This document shows, piece by piece, positions 23,062 to 33,999 of a stretch of DNA of 64,000 nt. The DNA is from Kitagawia praeruptora (taxonomy: Eukaryota > Streptophyta > Magnoliopsida > Apiales > Apiaceae). Position numbers and translations under genes: made by a program. The stretch is from the NCBI GenBank assembly GCA_037693485.1, contig CM075346.1:48592001-48656000 (forward strand). The letters run 5' to 3'. Within the stretch, counting starts at the first letter, position 1, and every line of letters begins with the position of its first letter. The notes under the pieces were generated by a model. It was not told the DNA's origin. It did no database searches and saw only the letters and a list, made by a program, of their open reading frames with translations.

Positions 23062-25470
23062 ATGTCTAAGAAGGATTATGGAGTGAAGATACCGGTTCTT
23101 GATAGGGAAAATTACTTTCACTGGAAAGTAAAAATGCGTCTACATCTCATGTCTATTGATGTAGGTTTTGTAGATTGCATTGAGAAGGGTCCTCATGTTC
23201 CAATGAAGGCTGCTTCAAGAGTTGGTCTTGCTGCAGATGCACCAGACACGTACATCCCAAAACCTGTTTCTGAGTGGAGCGCTGAGGATATTGCAGAAGT
23301 TCACAAGGACAAAAAGACCATGAATATTCTGTTTAATGGCTTAGAAACAGACATGGTTGACAATGTTATCAACTGTACTACCGCCAAGGAAGTATGGGAC
23401 ATTGTTCAAACCCTTTGTGAAGGTACAGAACAGGTAAGGGAAAACAAGATGCAACTACTGATCCAACAGTATGAACACTTCCATTTCAAGAATGGAGAGA
23501 CATTGAATGATACATTTAGTAGATTTCAAAAGCTACTGAATGGCTTGAAACTGTATGGAAGAATCTACCAAGTGAAAGATTCTAATCTCAAATTTCTGAG
23601 ATCACTGCCCAAAGAGTGGAAGCCTATGACTGTTTCTCTAAGAAACACTCAAGAGTACAAGTCATTTACTCTTGAAAGGCTCTATGGAACTTTAAAGACA
23701 TATGAACTAGAAATGGAGCAGGATGAAGAAATTGAGAAGACCCAAAAGAAAAGTGGGTCAGTTGCACTTGTTGCCAACTTGGAGCAGAAGGAGGAAAAGA
23801 GGACTGAAGCTGCTAAATCTAAACCAAACAGGGAGGTTTGTGAAGGTAGAACATAATCAAGCAAAAGCAAGGAAAAGGTGTCTGAAGAAATGAGTGTCCT
23901 ACAGCAGGATGAATTGGATGAGATAGATGAGCATTTAGCCTTTCTATCTAGGAGATTCTCTAAGCTAAAATTCAGAAGAAACTCTGGGGTGGCCAAGCCA
24001 TTTAACAAGGATTTTTCTACAAGCAATTATGTGGATAAATCCAAAATTAAATGCTACAATTGTGGTATTGCTGGTCACATGATAAGTGAATGCAGGAAGC
24101 CTAGATCTGAGAACAAGGGAAAGTCAACTGAAACTATTGACTACAAGAAGAAATATTTTGATCTTCTCGGACAGAAAGGAAAGGCATTCATGACCCAAGA
24201 GTATGACTGGGCTGCTGATGGAAATCATTCTGATGATGATGCTGAGTTTGTCAACCTTGCATTAATGGCTGATTCTGAGCAGGAAGCAAGTTCAGCTAGC
24301 AATCAGGTATATTCTACTAATCTCTCTGAGCTCACCAAAGAGGAATGCAAAAGTGTTATAGATGAAATGTCTACTGAACTATATCACTTGAGTGTTACTC
24401 TTAAATCACTAACTAAAGAGAACAATAGGATTAAAGAAACTAATCAGTTCTTAAGTGATAGAAATGCAGTTCTAGAAGTTCAATTTCTAGAATTTGAGAA
24501 AATGAGAGTTGATTACAATGATGCTAAAAATGAACTTGAAGCTGTGTTAAAAAGAGAATTGATCTTAAGAAACCAGCTTGAAAAAGAACAAGGGATAATT
24601 GCTAAATTTCAAAGTTGTAGGAATATTTCTCAAAACATAATAGAAGTCCAGGGAATAGAATCATTTGTAAGGGATACCTGGACTCAGAAGAAAAAGGAGC
24701 TAGAACCTTGCCTTGAGGATCTAGAGACTATTTGTGAATCAACGGATAGTGATCATCCGTTGACAGATGAACCATCAACGGATGAGAGGTATCCGTCGAC
24801 AAACAAAAAGTCTGTTAGTAAGAAGGAACTCAAGAGACTGAACAATCAGTATGGTCCAGTAGCCAAGAACTTTGTTTCTGGTGAAAGTAGCCAAGCCAAA
24901 TCAAGTGAGAAGGCTAAGGCAGGTGATTTACCCAACAAAAAGGCTGTTGGTAAGTCAGTTAATGAAAAGGTAGAGACTGAGGGTAAAAAGAAAAAGAACA
25001 GAAATGGTAAGATAGGCATTAACAAGAAAAACAATTATTCTCCTGACAAGTTTGCTCCTAGGAAAACTTGTGGTAATTGCAATAGTGTCAATCATCTATC
25101 TTCTAATTGCAAGTCTGTTAAAAGGACTCTTGTTCATGTACCTCAATCTATGCCAAGTATGCCTGCAATGCCTGTTATGCCTGGTTTGTATCAGAATGCT
25201 AGTTTTTCAAATCCATATGTGAACATGCCATATGTGCCTAATCCTTATTTTCAATCTGTGAATATGCCACAAATGTCATGGAGCATCCCCAGCATGGATA
25301 ATATGTATGCCAATTTTTCACAAATGCATGCATCAAATATTTATGCAAATGAGCATCTGTCTAAACCTATCACTCAAGCATCTACACCCAAAGTGAAGAT
25401 TGCCAAGAGTGTAAAACCAAAGGCTAACAAGAAAGGACCCAAGGAAACTTGGGTACCAAAATCAACTTGA
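23062..25470 (+). pseudogene. gag: gag of element B (one premature stop)
   Basis: Gag packages the element RNA into particles. I start at the ATG at 23062 (MSKKDYGVKIPVLDRENYF). Upstream in-frame codons lack an ATG. The gag core spans about residues 1-235 (DSNLKFLRSLPKEW..ERLYGTLKTYELEME). A TAA at 23854-23856 interrupts the frame, and the same frame continues at once. Zinc knuckles CYNCGIAGHMISEC (near 24052) and CGNCNSVNHLSSNC (near 25067) follow, separated by a long charged, coiled-coil-like region. The word array at 24739-24799 encodes STDSDHPLTDEPSTDERYPS. The tail (about 25140-25360) is rich in Met, Pro, Asn and Tyr, and the third knuckle seen in A is absent. Pol follows in another frame. 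Confidence 0.92.
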
Positions 25471-25493
25471 TTTGTATTTTGGATTGTGTGTAG

Positions 25494-28400
25494 GGAAATA
25501 AGAGGAATCTATGGTACCTAGACAGTGGATGTTCTAGGCATATGACAGGAGATTCAACCCTGCTCACAGAGTTCAAGGAGGAAGCTGGCCCTAGGATTAC
25601 CTTTGGAGATGACAGCAAAGGATATACTAAGGGATATGGCTTGATTACAAAGGACAATGTCATCATTGAAGAAGTGGCTTTAGTTGAAGGTTTGAAGCAC
25701 AATTTGCTGAGTGTCAGTCAGATTTGTGACAAAGACTATGAAGTAAAGTTCACTAAAGAAGCCTGTGTTGTTTCTACCAAGAAAAACAACAATGTGGTTC
25801 TGACAGGCTTTAGAAAAGGAAATGTTTACATAGCTGACTTCAACTCAGTATGCTCAGAATCCATTACTTGTCTCTTCAGCAAAGCAAGCAAGGATGAGAG
25901 TTGGCTATGCCATAAAAAGCTGTCTCATTTGAATTTTAAAATAATGAATGATTTGGTAAGAAAGGATCTTGCTAGAGGAATCCCTCAATTGGAGTTCATC
26001 AAAGATGGACTGTGTGATGCCTGCCAATTAGGGAAGCAAAAGAAATCATCCTTCAAGAGCAAGATAGAGTCATCTATTGTTAAGCCCCTTCAATTGCTGC
26101 ATATGGACTTATTTGGTCCAGTAAATGTCATGTCCATCTCAAAGAAGAAATAATGCCTGGTGATTGTGGATGATTTTTCTAAGTTTACATGGACTTTCTT
26201 TCTGCACTCCAAAGATTGTGCAAGTGAAATCATCATCAATCATCTCAGACAAGTAAACAATGGTTCTGAAGTAAAAGTACAAAGAATCAGGAGTGACAAT
26301 GGCACTGAATTCAAAAATTCCACAATGAATATTTTCTGTGAAGAGAATGGAATTGTCCATGAGTTTTCTGCTGCTAGAACACCTCAACAAAATGGGGTTG
26401 TTGAAATGAAAAACAGAACTCTCATTGAAGCAGCTAGAACAATGTTAAGTGAATCAAGATTGCCAACATATTTCTGGGCTGAAGCTGTCAGCACTGCCTG
26501 CTTCACTCAGAATATTTCCTTGATCAATCAAGCTAGAGGAATGACTCCTTACCATTTATTCACCAACAAGAAACCAACGTTAGCTTTTCTCCATGTCTTT
26601 GGATGTAAGTGTTTTGTGCTAAGGAATCATGGAGATAACTTGGGCAAATTTGAAGCAAAGGCAGATGAGGCTATCTTTGTTGGGTATGCAGCAGGGAAAG
26701 CCTATAGAGTCTACAATTTAAGAACCAACATTGTCATGGAATCTGTACATGTTGTGTTTGATGATCAGAAGATTCTAGGTCTGAATGATGAAGGCTTCCA
26801 TGAAAAGTTGAGATTTGAAAATGAGGTAGAAGGAAGAATGTACATTGATGATGATGAGGAAAATGAAGATCATGACCTTGGAAATTCACCTAGAGCTGTT
26901 GGTCCAACTAGAAGTGATGCTAACACTGGAAATGAAGCATCTGTTGACAGTCATACTAGATCATCAGATGCATCCGTTGACAGACATTCTCATGTATCCG
27001 TCGACAGGCAAAATGGAGCATCCGTTGATAGACAAAATGATGCTTCTGTTGACAGTCAACTTCATAATTCCTCAAGGACAACAAACTCAGGGGGAGTTTC
27101 TCAAAGTCAAAACTCAATATCCAATCAACAATATCATACTCACGTAGATGAAGCAACCTCATCTAGATCAAACCTTCCACCTTCAAGAAAATGGACCAGA
27201 GATCATCCTTTTGAGTTAATCATTGGTGACTCAAACTCAAGAGTCCAAACTAGGAGAGCCACACAAGAAGAATGCCTATACAATAGTTTCCTGTCTCAAG
27301 AGGAACCTAAGAAAGTGGAGGATGCTCTTCTAGATCCAGATTGGGTCTTAGCAATGCAAGAAGAGCTAAACCAATTTGAGAGAAATAAAGTATGGAAGCT
27401 TGTGCCCAAACCTGATGATAGAGGTATCATAGGTACCAAATGGGTTCTCAAGAATAAGACTGATGAAAATGGCATAATTGTGAGGAATAAAGCTAGATTA
27501 GTGGCAAAGGGCTATTCTCAAGAAGAAGGAATAGATTTTGATGAAACTTTTGCACCAGTGGCAAGACTTGAGGCCATCAGAATTTTCCTAGCCTATGCAG
27601 CACATGCCAACTTCAAAGTCTATCAGATGGATGTTAAAAGTGCCTTTCTAAATGGGGAACTGGAAGAAGAGGTATATGTCCATCAACCTCCTGGCTTTGA
27701 AGATCCAGAATTTCCAGATTATGTATATCTTCTCCTGAAAGCACTTTATGGTTTGAAGCAAGCACCAAGAGCCTGGTATGACACTTTATCTCAATTTCTT
27801 TTGGAGAATCACTTCACTAGAGGTACAGTAGATAAAACTTTATTTCATAGAAATGTCAATGGTTCTTCAATACTTGTTCAAATCTATGTAGATGATATTA
27901 TTTTTGGGTCTACAGATGAGAAGCTTTGTAAAAGGTTTGCCAAACTTATGCAAAGTAGGTATGAAATGAGCATGATGGGTGAATTAACTTACTTTCTTGG
28001 AGTAAAGCAAGTTAATGAGGGAATTTTCATAAGTCAAACAAAATATATTTATGATCTCTTAAAGAAATTTGACTTAATGGATTGTGCCTCTGCAAAAACA
28101 CCTATGGCCACTGCAACTAAGCTTGAGTTGAATACTAAGGAAAAATCTGTGGACATCTCAAGCTATAGAGGCATGGTAGGCTCACTTCTATATCTAACAG
28201 CTAGTAGACCTGATATAATGTTTTCCACATGTCTTTGTGCTAGATTTCAAGCTGACCCTAGAGAGTCTCACTTGATTGCTATTAAGAGAATTTTCAGGTA
28301 TCTCAAGGGAACACCAAACCTTGGCATTTGGTACCCAAGAGATTATGGCTTTGATCTAATTGGCTATTCAGATACAGACTATGCAGGTTGCAGAATTGAT

Positions 28401-28823
28401 AGAAAAAGTACTACAGGCTCCTGTCAGTTTCTAGGGAATAGGCTTGTGTCATGGTTCAGTAAGAAACAGAACTCAGTCTCCACTTCTACAGCCGAAGCTG
28501 AGTACATTGCAGCTGGAAGTTGTTGTGCATAGATTCTTTGGATGAGGAATCAACTTATTGACTATGGTCTAAAAGTTGAGAAGATTCCAATTTTCTGTGA
28601 CAACACTAGTGCTATTGCCATCACAGAAAATCCAGTGCAACATTCGAGAACCAAGCATATTGACATCAAATACCATTTCATCAGAGAGCATGTGATGAAT
28701 GGTACAGTAGAAATGCACTTTGTGCCAAGTGAAATGCAGCTTGCAGATATCTTCACCAAGCCTCTTGATGAATCTTCATTCACAAGGTTGGTAGGTGAAC
28801 TAGGTATGCTTAATTTTTCATAA
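25494..28823 (+). pseudogene. pol: pol of element B: protease, integrase, RT, RNase H (two stops)
   Basis: The pol frame is open from 25494, 24 bp after the gag stop and in a different frame, so it would need a frameshift or a separate initiation. Protease motif LDSGCSRHMTG is at about 25518-25550. The integrase zinc motif is near 25910-26030. DDE residues fall near 26105, 26293 and 26404. A TAA at 26151-26153 interrupts the catalytic core one residue after KKK. The linker at 26935-27060 holds a five-fold SVDR/SVDS repeat made by the element's word. RT has YQMDVKSAFLNG and YVDD (near 27885). RNase H shows YSDTDYAG, STAEAEY and CDNTSA. A TAG at 28530-28532 interrupts it where A and E have a glutamine codon. 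All blocks lie in one frame, so only the two stops break it. Confidence 0.93.
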
Positions 28824-29333
28824 TTCCTAGTGGTATCCAATAATACTGTATTGCAGCTAGAAATGTGTTTTGATTTACTTGAGAATTAAAAACTCTCAGA
28901 ATAACTCTTAGCAGAAATTTTGTCTAAGGCAAAATTTGCTTATCAACGGATATCCTTTTATCCGTTGGTAGTGTAAACACATTACTAGATTTTCGTATGT
29001 CAACGGATAACAGGTTGTCCACGTCATCGATGGATAAACTGTTTTCTCAACCGTCCAATCTTTATCCGTTGATATACATATTCCTTTTATATAGCCGTTG
29101 ATAAACGTGCATAATTAGTCACGGCTGTACTTCTTTTCTTTTCATTTATTGTCTGACAGTTACTTTTGACCAATGGGGTAATTACTCTTAATTATTTCAT
29201 TTTTAATTCTTGGAATATATAAAAGGCTGTTTTGTATCCTCACATTTCACCTTTATTCATTTTCAAGAGTCTCATTAGTTAACTGCATCTTCTTCACTAA
29301 ATCTCTCTCTGCAACAAAAGCTCAAACACTCCA
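28824..29333 (+). other. Spacer between pol and env-like ORF of element B
   Basis: The 510-bp spacer is non-coding. It carries four clear word copies at 28943, 28960, 29000 and 29063, plus weaker ones near 29027 and 29094. A pyrimidine-rich stretch with CTCTCTCTGCAACAAAAG just before the ATG at 29334 could act as a leader or splice acceptor. A possible TATA-like TATATAAAAG is at about 29216-29225. A subgenomic promoter is therefore possible but unproven. Confidence 0.55.
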
Positions 29334-32300
29334 ATGGCGCCTATTGTTAAGATGATGTCTTCCACCGGGTTTACCTATGAGAAGAACAATTTCGCGGCCT
29401 TTGTTGATACTGTGAACGCTCCAGAAGCATATCACACCATGATGAATTTCGTGAAGAAATGCAAACTGTCATATGCTATGACTGCCACCACTCCTCTAAT
29501 CCATGAGGTTATCGAAGAGATGTGGGCATCTGCTGAGTACAATGGCACAGACGGTACACTTGCTTTTTCTTTAAAGGGTAAAAATTATGTAGTTAATTCT
29601 GATGTGTTAACTGCTTGTTTAAAATTGCCTGAGAATAACTGTCTGAAGGAACCCAGTAATGCTGAAATTGTTACCATGCTTAATTCCATAAATTATACCC
29701 TTAGTACTGAGAACTTAGGGAAAATTGTTAGGAAAGGTATGGTTAAGGAATGGAGTTATCTTTGTGATGCCTTCATTAAAACTTTTTCTGGCAAGATTAG
29801 TAACTTTGATGCTGTTACCAACTCCATGCTAGTTATGCTATGTATGCTTTTAACTGATAAATTCTATAATTTTGGCACACTAGTCATGTATGAGATAGCA
29901 GCTAAATTAGGTAAAAAGGAAACTAGGAGCAAGAATGTTTATTTTGCTAGATTTTTAATGCTCCTAGCACTGCATGTATCTGAGAATGAGCTATCCATTG
30001 CTAACCCGGATAGCAAGTTCAATTGTTTTGTTCAGGAGAAGAGAGTCTTAAGTGATTTGATTCGAATGAACCTAAATGCAGAAGTACAATTGGTATATCT
30101 ACCAATTGTTCAGGTAACTGTTTCCAACCCTGAAATTCCTATCTCCAACCCCCAAATTTCTTTGCCTTCTAGTGTCACAATGGAGTCTGTGACTGTGACC
30201 AAACAGGCTCCTACCAAAGTGACCAAATCCAAAGTTCCTAAACCACAATCTAAAAGACAAACCTCAGGTGTCTCTCAAAAGGCATCTGTTGCAAAAACTA
30301 CCAAAGCTCTTGAGGGGAGTGTGAAGGTGGTAGTGAGTGGTGAGGGACAGGGTGAACATCAAAGAAGCCCTAAGGATAAGGAAGGTAAGGCAGGTGCAAC
30401 CAACATTTCAGTCTCTCAAAAGACTGTTAATGAACCTACAAGCCAAATTCTAGTTACATCCTCTCAACAGGGTGTGACTACTAATTTAAGTTCCATTTCA
30501 GGAACACAGCACAAAAGGGCAAGGGACACAGATAGCTCTCACTCAAAAACCTATGGTAGAAGGGTAAAATCCAAAACCATTGGGGAATCACAGGGTGCAC
30601 ACACTGTACAGCAAACTGTACCTTCTCAAATTCAGTTTGATGTGACTTCAATAAATGTGGAGTCACAGCCCCTTGATCTTAACCTTCAAATCGATACACA
30701 TTTTGATTCACCATCACCAACTCCATCTCTGGATGTGGATATGATATCTACATCAATTCCTGATTCTCCATCTTTAACATTCATGGAGAAGCCCCACTCA
30801 ACAATTGGTGGTCATCCTCTTTTAGATGATTTGTTGGGCCATCAATCTTCCATTCCTGAATTCACAACACTATCTGTGGCCTCTTCCTTAAAATCAATCA
30901 CCACAGATTCAGTGTTGGTTTTCACTTCAACGGATACTCGTTTACCTTCATCAACGGATATCCTTCATCCGTTGATAAGTGTTTCTCCATCAACGAATAT
31001 GTCTTCAACTAACTATCCGTTGACAGCAATAACTACTACATCAACGGATACACCTTATCCGTTGACAACTCTCTCTACCACTGCAAAATGTGACATTCCT
31101 ATGTCAACTGTGGAGGAGTTTGTAGTAATTGAAACACTTTTAGGAATGAGGGAATCGAGTGAGAGGCTGCCTTGTGAGCAGGCAAAAGGAGAGAAATTCA
31201 ATGAGAGGCTGACCATTTCTTCCGGTCAGGCAAAAGGAGAGCTAGAGAGTTCCACCTTAGTAGGTGAAGGTGAGGGTGTGAGAGGTGTGAGCCAGGGGGA
31301 GCCCCTGATGCAAGAAAAGAGAGATGAGAGGAGAGAAGGGACTACAGGAGTAATAAGGCAGGAAGAATCAGCCATTGCAAGTGAGTTAATGGAGGTTAAT
31401 GAAGCTTCCAAAGAGATGGAATTTAGACAAGAATATCAGTCAGTTATTGACTCCATCTCTTTGGATCCTGAAACCTTTACTCATCCTGTTTCTGCCTATC
31501 AAGTCATGGCACAACAGGGCAATGTGGAGGCAGAGGAGGCAATGCACCTAGTGCACACCTCAGAATCTCTTCAAAGAGCAAAAGAAGCTTTACAAACCCT
31601 GTCTCCAAATGCTGGAAGTGAAGAGTTTGGCAGTGATGACAGTCAAAGTTCAGATGGTGAAGAAATAAATGAAGATGAAACTCCAGGATGGATGTTTTCC
31701 AATGCCACTGAACTTGGGCATCTCGATGTGGAAATCATGAAGCAATACCAATCTGCTAAGGCTGAGCACCAAACTGCAGAACCACAGAGAAAGATTGTTC
31801 TTGAGCAAGTAATGGCCTCCCTGAAATTACAAAAGATGCAATCTGTTATTCAAAGAACACAGCAAGAGGAGGTCCAGTCTGCAATTAGAGATATGAAAAT
31901 AGCACTAGATGCCAGGATTGAGGCACTAGCTCCTACTACCACTCAGAAGGTGCTTTCTAGCAAACTTCTCAAAGAAGATAGCCTGGCTAAGTCTGTTCAG
32001 CTTCTTTCCTCAAGGGTGGATAGTATGGAATCTCAATTGCACACCATCATTGCCAATCAAACAAAACAAACTCAACTACTGGAAATGCTACTTGCAGCTT
32101 CAACCCCAACCCTTGATGCTAACAAAAAGGGGGAGAAAATGGGAACAAGCACAGAAGAGGCTGCAACATCTACTGGCCAATTTCAAGCTACCAGTAGTGA
32201 GATAGCACAGATTGAGGGGGAGCAACAGCCAATTGTAGTGGTCAATCCAACAGAGTTTGAGATAAAGGCTTCCCCTGTGAAGAAACAAGTGGCTTTGCCT

Positions 32301-33821
32301 GAGATTCAAAGCTTAGAAGACATCTCAGATGGTGAAAGGCAAGCCAGGATAGAAGCTTTGGAAAAGATAAACAAGGAGGCTAATGAAAGAATTCTAAGGA
32401 CAGAGAGGATGATCAATGAATCAATTGCATCATCTCTGTTCCTTAATGCTCAATCTTCTGCTCCAACAATATCAACCACAATCATGAAGGTGCTCACTCC
32501 AAGGGTTGTGGCTCCTACATTCTATGATGCTGAGCCATCATTTGTCAAAGAATTTGAACTAGCTATCAAAACCAGAGCCTACTCACCACCAAAGGAAAAT
32601 GGGAAGAACAAGCTTCAATTGGACTACCCATTTCCCAAGAATGATGAAGAAAAGCTAATGAGAAAAATAATTATGGAGTTCAAAGTTCAGACAAATAAGA
32701 GTGTAAGAGATTGGATGGCTGTAATCATGAGGAATGGAAAAGTATTAAATATATCCAACAGTCATCCTAGATTTGTGGAAGCTAAAAGAGAAGAAGTCTC
32801 CAGAATCCAAAGGGAAGCCCATCCAAGTACAGAAAATCAACATGAAAACTCAGAAGAGAAGCAAGCCAGGCTAGCTCAAGAGTTGATGGATGAGGTAGAG
32901 GTTGAAATGAAGGAACCTGAGGAAGTTCCCAAAATCAAACCTAGAAGAAGGAAAGCTAAAACCAAGAGGGTTCTTTCTCCAGAACCCCCTCCAGAAAAAG
33001 AAACAATTGGTTCACCAGTACCTATGTCTGCAACAGTAATCGACCCAACTGTAAACTTTCATGGTGACCCCATAAGGCCTAAAGAGGAACCAGTGAATTT
33101 TGATTCAATTGAAGTCCCTTCATTCTTGCTAAATCCAAAACAGAAGAAAAGGGCTCCAAAGAAGCAACTTTCAAAGGGACCAGTTCAAGTTGCTAGGGTA
33201 CCTGCCATTGTCAAACAACTAATCTTGGAAACCAAAGAAGACTTTATCTATCAGGCAGAAATTGAAGAATACTCTGACATGAATCTATATTTGGATGAAC
33301 TGTCAGAAGTAAGAGGAATTGACAAGTACAAGAATCAGCCTGAGAGATTAGTGTTTGTCTACAAGGGAGGAAGTCAGAGGACATGGCCACTAAAGAAGGT
33401 TCTTGGAGAGAATTATCATACACTGACCAGAGTGTTCTCAGCATTCAAGAGACACACAGGGTTCTCTGAGATAGCCAGAAGGGAGATAATTAGCAGAATA
33501 GAAGAAATAAGGAGAGAATGGAACTCATCCTCAAGTCTACCAAAGAAAATGAAGATCCCTTATAATGGACAGAAAATCCACATTCAACCCTTTTGGATGA
33601 TGGAGTTCAGGGATGATGAGGGCACTAGGAGATTCTTCAGGTTAGAAGACCAACTGTCAAAGGCTAGTTCTGACTACCTGAGATGGTTACAACTAAAGCT
33701 AAATCCAAAGGTTGTTGAAGAAGATACCTTCTATAGGCAACTTCAAGTGCAAATTGAGTCCAACTCTGCCAAGGAAGGAAAGTCAAGGGTGCAGCCAACC
33801 AGAGAGAGGAAACCTCATTAA
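29334..33821 (+). CDS. Intact env-like ORF of element B (1495 aa)
   Basis: This is the third gene of a Sirevirus-type element. Such ORFs are called env-like, but no function has been established. The ATG at 29334 opens MAPIVKMMSSTGFTYEKNNFAAF. The N-terminal domain (about residues 1-240) aligns with element A's (NNFAA, APEA) and has two mildly hydrophobic stretches, about 164-185 and 201-214. They are too polar to call membrane spans. The middle (about 240-640) is Ser/Thr/Pro-rich with a word array at about residues 532-578 (STDT, HPL, NYPLT). A coiled coil is likely at about 840-925, followed by KKGEK near 931 as in A. The C-terminal third is charged with a conserved-looking block about 1310-1450. 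No signal peptide, cleavage site or clear anchor is seen, so a structural or nucleic-acid-binding role is as likely as an envelope role. It is intact while gag and pol of the same copy are not. Confidence 0.9.
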   Translation: MAPIVKMMSSTGFTYEKNNFAAFVDTVNAPEAYHTMMNFVKKCKLSYAMTATTPLIHEVIEEMWASAEYNGTDGTLAFSLKGKNYVVNSDVLTACLKLPENNCLKEPSNAEIVTMLNSINYTLSTENLGKIVRKGMVKEWSYLCDAFIKTFSGKISNFDAVTNSMLVMLCMLLTDKFYNFGTLVMYEIAAKLGKKETRSKNVYFARFLMLLALHVSENELSIANPDSKFNCFVQEKRVLSDLIRMNLNAEVQLVYLPIVQVTVSNPEIPISNPQISLPSSVTMESVTVTKQAPTKVTKSKVPKPQSKRQTSGVSQKASVAKTTKALEGSVKVVVSGEGQGEHQRSPKDKEGKAGATNISVSQKTVNEPTSQILVTSSQQGVTTNLSSISGTQHKRARDTDSSHSKTYGRRVKSKTIGESQGAHTVQQTVPSQIQFDVTSINVESQPLDLNLQIDTHFDSPSPTPSLDVDMISTSIPDSPSLTFMEKPHSTIGGHPLLDDLLGHQSSIPEFTTLSVASSLKSITTDSVLVFTSTDTRLPSSTDILHPLISVSPSTNMSSTNYPLTAITTTSTDTPYPLTTLSTTAKCDIPMSTVEEFVVIETLLGMRESSERLPCEQAKGEKFNERLTISSGQAKGELESSTLVGEGEGVRGVSQGEPLMQEKRDERREGTTGVIRQEESAIASELMEVNEASKEMEFRQEYQSVIDSISLDPETFTHPVSAYQVMAQQGNVEAEEAMHLVHTSESLQRAKEALQTLSPNAGSEEFGSDDSQSSDGEEINEDETPGWMFSNATELGHLDVEIMKQYQSAKAEHQTAEPQRKIVLEQVMASLKLQKMQSVIQRTQQEEVQSAIRDMKIALDARIEALAPTTTQKVLSSKLLKEDSLAKSVQLLSSRVDSMESQLHTIIANQTKQTQLLEMLLAASTPTLDANKKGEKMGTSTEEAATSTGQFQATSSEIAQIEGEQQPIVVVNPTEFEIKASPVKKQVALPEIQSLEDISDGERQARIEALEKINKEANERILRTERMINESIASSLFLNAQSSAPTISTTIMKVLTPRVVAPTFYDAEPSFVKEFELAIKTRAYSPPKENGKNKLQLDYPFPKNDEEKLMRKIIMEFKVQTNKSVRDWMAVIMRNGKVLNISNSHPRFVEAKREEVSRIQREAHPSTENQHENSEEKQARLAQELMDEVEVEMKEPEEVPKIKPRRRKAKTKRVLSPEPPPEKETIGSPVPMSATVIDPTVNFHGDPIRPKEEPVNFDSIEVPSFLLNPKQKKRAPKKQLSKGPVQVARVPAIVKQLILETKEDFIYQAEIEEYSDMNLYLDELSEVRGIDKYKNQPERLVFVYKGGSQRTWPLKKVLGENYHTLTRVFSAFKRHTGFSEIARREIISRIEEIRREWNSSSSLPKKMKIPYNGQKIHIQPFWMMEFRDDEGTRRFFRLEDQLSKASSDYLRWLQLKLNPKVVEEDTFYRQLQVQIESNSAKEGKSRVQPTRERKPH

Positions 33822-33999
33822 TCTGCTCAATCTAAAGGAGCACATCTCTGATAAGTTTCTTAAAGCTTTCTGTTTTTAATTTTTGTAGCTTAATACAATG
33901 TTTGCATACTGTAGTGTGTTTATATCGTTAGGAATGTTTTGTTATCATCAAGGTTCTGAATTTATGCTTTATTGCCATCAAGTATAAATTGGGGGAGAT
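33822..33999 (+). other. 3' untranslated region and polypurine tract of element B
   Basis: A short non-coding stretch ends in TTGGGGGAGAT (33989-33999) directly before the 3' LTR. The tract matches that of A apart from one or two bases. Confidence 0.85.

Noticed and set aside
29334..33821. Reading the intact long ORF as a host gene
   Set aside because: It lies between pol and polypurine tract of an LTR-bounded element with target duplications, carries the element's own word, and resembles the ORF at the same place in A.
29334..33821. Endogenous pararetrovirus or true retroviral envelope
   Set aside because: There is no movement protein, no coat or translational activator order, and no clear signal peptide or anchor. 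Copia gene order and LTRs are decisive.
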